Origin: an uncultured Collinsella sp. | GTDB taxonomy: Bacteria; Actinomycetota; Coriobacteriia; Coriobacteriales; Coriobacteriaceae | Assembly (NCBI GenBank): GCA_900549195.1 | Contig: URNK01000051.1 | Span: 1-10,245, forward strand | Direction: 5' to 3' | Length of the DNA stretch: 10,245 bases | Shown: positions 7,664-10,245 of the stretch, in pieces | Numbering within the stretch: position 1 is the stretch's first letter | Layout of the letters: every line of letters starts with the position of its first letter | The notes under the pieces: generated by a model | Seen by the model: only the letters and a program-made list of their open reading frames with translations | The model's database searches: none | Told to the model about the DNA's origin: nothing | Program-made: the position numbers and the translations under genes

Positions 7664-9367
7664 TTAGCCCAGCAGGCTCAGGCCAACAGAGACAAACGCC
7701 AGGATAACGCCGACGATAGACTCGCCGCCCAGCAGGCCGCTGGCGACAACCAGGCCCTGCTCCTGGAAGGCGGCGTCCTTGGCGGCCTTCTCCTCGTCCG
7801 AAAGACCGGCCTCGGCGTCGCGGTGAGCGGCCCACTTGTCGTAGGCGAGCTTAACGCAGGAGCCCAGGAAGGCCGTGAGCGACATGTAGAACGGCAGGTA
7901 CACGCCCAGGCCGATCATCATGGCCGGAATGCCGAGCCAGTACATGACGATACCGGCGATAAAGCCGCCTGCGAACCACGGTACGCTCGGGATGCCCGAG
8001 ACCATGGTGGCGACCACGCTTGCCTGTGCGGCCACAAAGCTCTTGTCGGGACCGAAGGCGTCCGGACCATAGGCGGTGACGAGCGCGACCATGACGGCGG
8101 CAGCGACCAGGGCGCCCACGATGCCGCCGATGGCCTGGCCAACCCACTGTGCGCGCGGGTTGGTGCCCAGCACGGCGCCAGCCTTAAAGTCGTTCATGAC
8201 GTCGCCCGCAAGGCCGCACGCCACGGCTACGATGCCGGCGATAAAGAACAGTTTGACCTGAGCGAGCTGCGCGAAGGCGGCAACGATGAGCATGACGATG
8301 AGGCCGAAGATCTCCATGGGGTCGATGCCCGTCTGGCCGCAGCTCTGCGCGCTCATGATGGTGGTGACAAAGGTGAACAGCGTGACGATGACGGCCGGAA
8401 CGGGGCCAAGGTCGAGCACGATGGCGATGATCACGGCGATGGCGGCAGCGCCCAGGCCGATGATACCGGCGTCGAGCTTAAGGGAGCCCGAGATGAGCGA
8501 CTGCTCGTCGGTGTCGGTGGAGCTGTCGGCGGCGAGGCCGCGGACGATGCCGGCGACCTGCGGCAAAATGTCCTTAAGGACGACGGCGACGCCAAAGCCC
8601 ATCATGAGGCCCATACCCAGGGACTTAACAATGCCTTGTGCGGTCATAACGTCAAACAGACCGGCAGCGGTGCCGCCGACGATGATGCCAAAGTTGCCCA
8701 GCAGCGCGCCGGCAAACCAGAAGGCGACGGGGGCGAAGCCCACGAGGAAGCCGATGGACAGCAACATGGGCGAGTTGTAGATGGCAAAGGTCACGCCGGG
8801 GATGTTGAGCGAGCACAGCATGCTGGGCACCACGCCCAGAGCGTCGCGAAGCACGCTGTAGATGCCTGCGATGGCCATGGAGCCAAAGAGCTGCTTGCCG
8901 GTCTTGCCGCCGGCCTCGGTCGCGCGCAGGGTCTGAGCTGCAGCGTTGCCGGTGGGGAACTCCAGCGCGGCGTCCACGATAAAGTGACGGTGGATGAGTG
9001 CCGTGGCCAGCAGGCCCAGGATAGTGCCGGCGAGTGCGACGATAAACATGTCGAGCCAGCTGATCTGGTCGGCATAGCCCAGCATCCAGGCGCCCGGGAT
9101 GGTAAACGCCAGGCCGCCGGCGACCATGGCGCCCGCGGACATGATGGTGTGGGTAACGTTGGCCTCGTTGAGGCTGGCGTTGCCCATGAGCTTCAGGAAG
9201 AACAGCGAAATGACGGCAGCGAAAATGATCGGCCAGGGGAGTGCGCCCATCTTGAGGGCCGTGTAGGCCGAGCTCGCCGTGATGATCACGCAGCCAAGGA
9301 CGCCGATGACGACGCCGCGCAGCGTGAGTTGACCGCGCATCGAGGTGCGGTTCGAGGGATTGCTCAT
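7664..9367 (-). CDS. OPT-family oligopeptide transporter
   Basis: A 567-residue, strongly hydrophobic protein with well over a dozen predicted membrane segments, fitting the OPT superfamily (PF03169, TIGR00733 type) and slightly short for it. Family features are the first membrane segment with ITASSAYTALKMG (29-41), NEANVTHTIMSAGAMVAGG (67-85) leading to a PG turn (91-92), FPTGNAAAQTLRA (137-149) and a C-terminal QGLVVASGLLGGES. OPT proteins carry small peptides, or metal chelates in some branches, across the cytoplasmic membrane, driven by ion gradients. Here peptide uptake is the likeliest role, fitting a gut amino-acid fermenter. Start ATG 9365-9367 is preceded by AAAGGAG (9374-9380) at 6 bases. 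A hydrophilic acidic stretch (about 509-535) precedes the last segments. The gene is monocistronic, with its own terminator and a structured leader. Family confidence is high; substrate is unproven. Confidence 0.92.
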   Translation of the reverse strand: MSNPSNRTSMRGQLTLRGVVIGVLGCVIITASSAYTALKMGALPWPIIFAAVISLFFLKLMGNASLNEANVTHTIMSAGAMVAGGLAFTIPGAWMLGYADQISWLDMFIVALAGTILGLLATALIHRHFIVDAALEFPTGNAAAQTLRATEAGGKTGKQLFGSMAIAGIYSVLRDALGVVPSMLCSLNIPGVTFAIYNSPMLLSIGFLVGFAPVAFWFAGALLGNFGIIVGGTAAGLFDVMTAQGIVKSLGMGLMMGFGVAVVLKDILPQVAGIVRGLAADSSTDTDEQSLISGSLKLDAGIIGLGAAAIAVIIAIVLDLGPVPAVIVTLFTFVTTIMSAQSCGQTGIDPMEIFGLIVMLIVAAFAQLAQVKLFFIAGIVAVACGLAGDVMNDFKAGAVLGTNPRAQWVGQAIGGIVGALVAAAVMVALVTAYGPDAFGPDKSFVAAQASVVATMVSGIPSVPWFAGGFIAGIVMYWLGIPAMMIGLGVYLPFYMSLTAFLGSCVKLAYDKWAAHRDAEAGLSDEEKAAKDAAFQEQGLVVASGLLGGESIVGVILAFVSVGLSLLG

Positions 9368-9373
9368 ATAGAA

Positions 9374-9420
9374 CTCCTTTGCGTATATCCGCTTCCCCCG
9401 GGAGCGCCGCTACGGATACG
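9374..9420 (-). promoter_or_regulatory. Leader hairpin next to the OPT ribosome binding site
   Basis: On the minus strand a stem-loop occupies 9382-9420. CGTAT and CCG of 9382-9391 pair with 9413-9420, with two bulged bases, and an inner GCTTCCC/GGGAGC hairpin lies near 9391-9406. Its base ends one nucleotide from the AAAGGAG ribosome binding site (9374-9380). It could tune translation or transcript stability. Function is inferred only, and no promoter upstream of it was convincing. Confidence 0.35.
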
Positions 9421-9489
9421 GCGCGGGAAGTCGGGTTACCAAGGGCCGCCGCGTGAGCTCGCAAACGACCGCGCACCAGTATAGCGGCA

Positions 9490-9616
9490 AGGTAGTCATT
9501 TTGGGACGGGGCTATTTTAGCTACCCTTTGACAGTCGACGAATTATCTGGGATTGGGGCAAATATCAACCGACATATTGGGGTAGCTAAAATAGCCCCGT
9601 CCCAAAATGACTACCT
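9490..9616. repeat. 37-bp perfect inverted repeat (REP/BIME-like element)
   Basis: Bases 9490-9526 are the exact reverse complement of 9580-9616, with 53 bases between. Each arm begins near GTAG (9492-9495; 9582-9585) and ends in CTAC. Each carries GGGACGGGG or its complement, and each contains the small palindrome GCTATTTTAGC. The element fills the gap between the divergent OPT and CoaX genes, which otherwise holds only leader signals. A GTAG head plus hairpin, in an inverted pair, is how REP sequences mobilised by RAYT (TnpA-REP) transposases look in other bacteria. That identity is inferred, and no transposase is in the window. A cruciform or a bidirectional attenuator is the alternative. 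Confidence 0.8.
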
Positions 9617-9640
9617 GGGATGGCTGGTTCGGGTAGGCGA

Positions 9641-9646
9641 TATACT
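9641..9646 (+). promoter_or_regulatory. Candidate -10 box for the CoaX-type gene
   Basis: TATACT matches 5 of 6 positions of the -10 consensus and lies 27 bases before the ATG at 9674. No good -35 box sits at 16-18 bases; the upstream bases there belong to the edge of the inverted repeat (ending 9616). The promoter is therefore tentative. Confidence 0.3.
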
Positions 9647-9658
9647 GCTGGGCAGACG

Positions 9659-9665
9659 AAAGGAG
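9659..9665 (+). promoter_or_regulatory. Ribosome binding site deciding the CoaX start
   Basis: AAAGGAG lies 8 bases before the ATG at 9674. The CoaX homology (TVDVGNT) begins ten codons after that ATG, so this start is preferred. Confidence 0.7.
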
Positions 9666-9673
9666 CGCCGACG

Positions 9674-10245
9674 ATGCTTAATGGGTGCGCATATATATTG
9701 ACGGTCGACGTGGGCAACACGTTCATTCGCTTTGGCCTGTTTGCCGAGGATTCGGCCGCGGCGCAGGAATGTCCGCTTGCGACGTGCGAGATCACCACGC
9801 CGTCGAGCATCACAGCAGACGAGGCGCGCATGCGTCTCGTGCAGGTCATGGCCGCACTGGCGGCCGATGCGGGCATGCCGGGTGTGCTCGTACCCGCCGC
9901 GGCCGTGCTGAGCTGCGTGGTCCCGGCGCTCGAGCGCCCGTGGAAGGCGGCACTTTCCCGTACCTGCACGGGGCGCGTGCTCACCGTGGGGCCGGGCCTC
10001 AAGACCGGCATACCCGTGCACTACGATGACCCGGCCGAGATTGGTCCCGACCGCATCGCCGACGCCGTGCTGAGCGAGAAGATCGACCACCTCGAGACCG
10101 TCGCGGGCAAAATTTTCCGCGAGGTCGAGGAGCATCCCGAAAAGCAGCAGCAGGCCGCGACGTTCCTCAATTACTACCTGCCCACGACGCTCAAGCTGCT
10201 TGACAGCTACGCCAAGTTTGAAGAGGCGGGCATCGAGGGTGAGAA
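9674..10245 (+). CDS. coaX: CoaX (type III pantothenate kinase) N-terminal half joined in frame to an XpaC-like segment (3' partial)
   Basis: The frame starts at ATG 9674 and is open to the window edge, about 190 codons. Residues 1 to about 131 are type III pantothenate kinase: the phosphate-binding motif TVDVGNTFIRFGLF (10-23) and GPGLKTGIPVHYDDPAEIGPDRIADAV (ending at residue 132). CoaX makes 4'-phosphopantothenate, the first step of coenzyme A synthesis, in the cytoplasm. The second half of CoaX, expected next with a DFGTA-type motif, is absent. From residue about 132 the protein reads LSEKIDHLETVAGKIFREVEEHP and NYYLPTTLKLLDSY, which is the conserved core of XpaC-like proteins (5-bromo-4-chloroindolyl phosphate hydrolysis family). 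The switch lies near bases 10064-10075. No known protein has this architecture that I recall, and the fusion should lack kinase activity. It is either a real deletion or recombination product or an assembly join. The CoaX and XpaC assignments are each fairly confident; the joint is the doubtful part. Confidence 0.75.
   Translation, partial: MLNGCAYILTVDVGNTFIRFGLFAEDSAAAQECPLATCEITTPSSITADEARMRLVQVMAALAADAGMPGVLVPAAAVLSCVVPALERPWKAALSRTCTGRVLTVGPGLKTGIPVHYDDPAEIGPDRIADAVLSEKIDHLETVAGKIFREVEEHPEKQQQAATFLNYYLPTTLKLLDSYAKFEEAGIEGE

Noticed and set aside
7449..7835. An N-terminal extension of the DUF389 gene by about 129 codons
   Set aside because: The extension overlaps the 3' end of the OPT gene, its terminator and the predicted DUF389 promoter. 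A better start with a ribosome binding site lies at 7448.
7619..9484. A 621-codon open frame on the plus strand, opposite the OPT gene
   Set aside because: Its translation is a run of His, Asp, Gly and Ala with no domain, and it is antisense to a clear transporter gene.
9490..9616. A CRISPR repeat unit or an integrase attachment site
   Set aside because: There are only two arms, in inverted orientation, with no spacer series, no cas genes, no integrase and no tRNA.
9453..9701. An 82-codon plus-strand frame across the 9490-9616 repeat
   Set aside because: It reads through both repeat arms, starts without a ribosome binding site and overlaps the CoaX start.

Overview
The window looks like chromosome from a high-GC, anaerobic gut actinobacterium of the Coriobacteriia, most probably a Collinsella-like organism. 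That assignment is inferred from GC-rich codon use, AAAGGAG-type ribosome binding sites and the gene set: a giant acyl-CoA dehydratase activase fusion, a remnant of an aryl-sulfate sulfotransferase, an OPT peptide transporter and type III pantothenate kinase. No rRNA or marker gene settles it. No tRNA, rRNA, CRISPR array, transposase or phage gene was seen.

Layout, left to right. (1) Bases 3-4304 (+) hold most of a very large fusion protein. It has two ATP-dependent activase modules of the 2-hydroxyacyl-CoA dehydratase/benzoyl-CoA reductase type, followed by dehydratase-related cysteine-rich domains. Its 5' end lies outside the window and a strong terminator follows it. (2) Bases 4305-4720 are non-coding and hold that terminator plus a second long inverted repeat. 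(3) Bases 4721-5680 (+) encode a complete NAD-dependent 3-hydroxyacyl-CoA dehydrogenase. (4) Bases 5681-6239 hold a small repeat-like hairpin and then only the C-terminal end of an aryl-sulfate sulfotransferase gene, apparently a deletion remnant. (5) Bases 6309-7448 (-) encode a DUF389 membrane protein with an EF-hand-like calcium loop between two membrane segments, and its promoter is recognisable. (6) Bases 7664-9367 (-) encode an OPT-family oligopeptide transporter with a terminator behind it and a structured leader in front. (7) Bases 9368-9673 hold a 37-bp perfect inverted repeat resembling a paired REP/BIME element. (8) From 9674 (+) to the window end, an open frame starts as type III pantothenate kinase (CoaX) and switches in frame, near 10064-10075, to the middle of an XpaC-like protein. 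This is either a real deletion fusion or an assembly join.

The genes do not form one operon. The dehydratase activase and the hydroxyacyl-CoA dehydrogenase could both serve acyl-CoA chemistry in anaerobic fermentation, but a terminator and about 400 bases separate them. The most unusual signals are the CoaX/XpaC junction, the large inverted repeats, the truncated sulfotransferase and the EF-hand loop in the DUF389 protein. I did not find a convincing wholly new multi-gene system.
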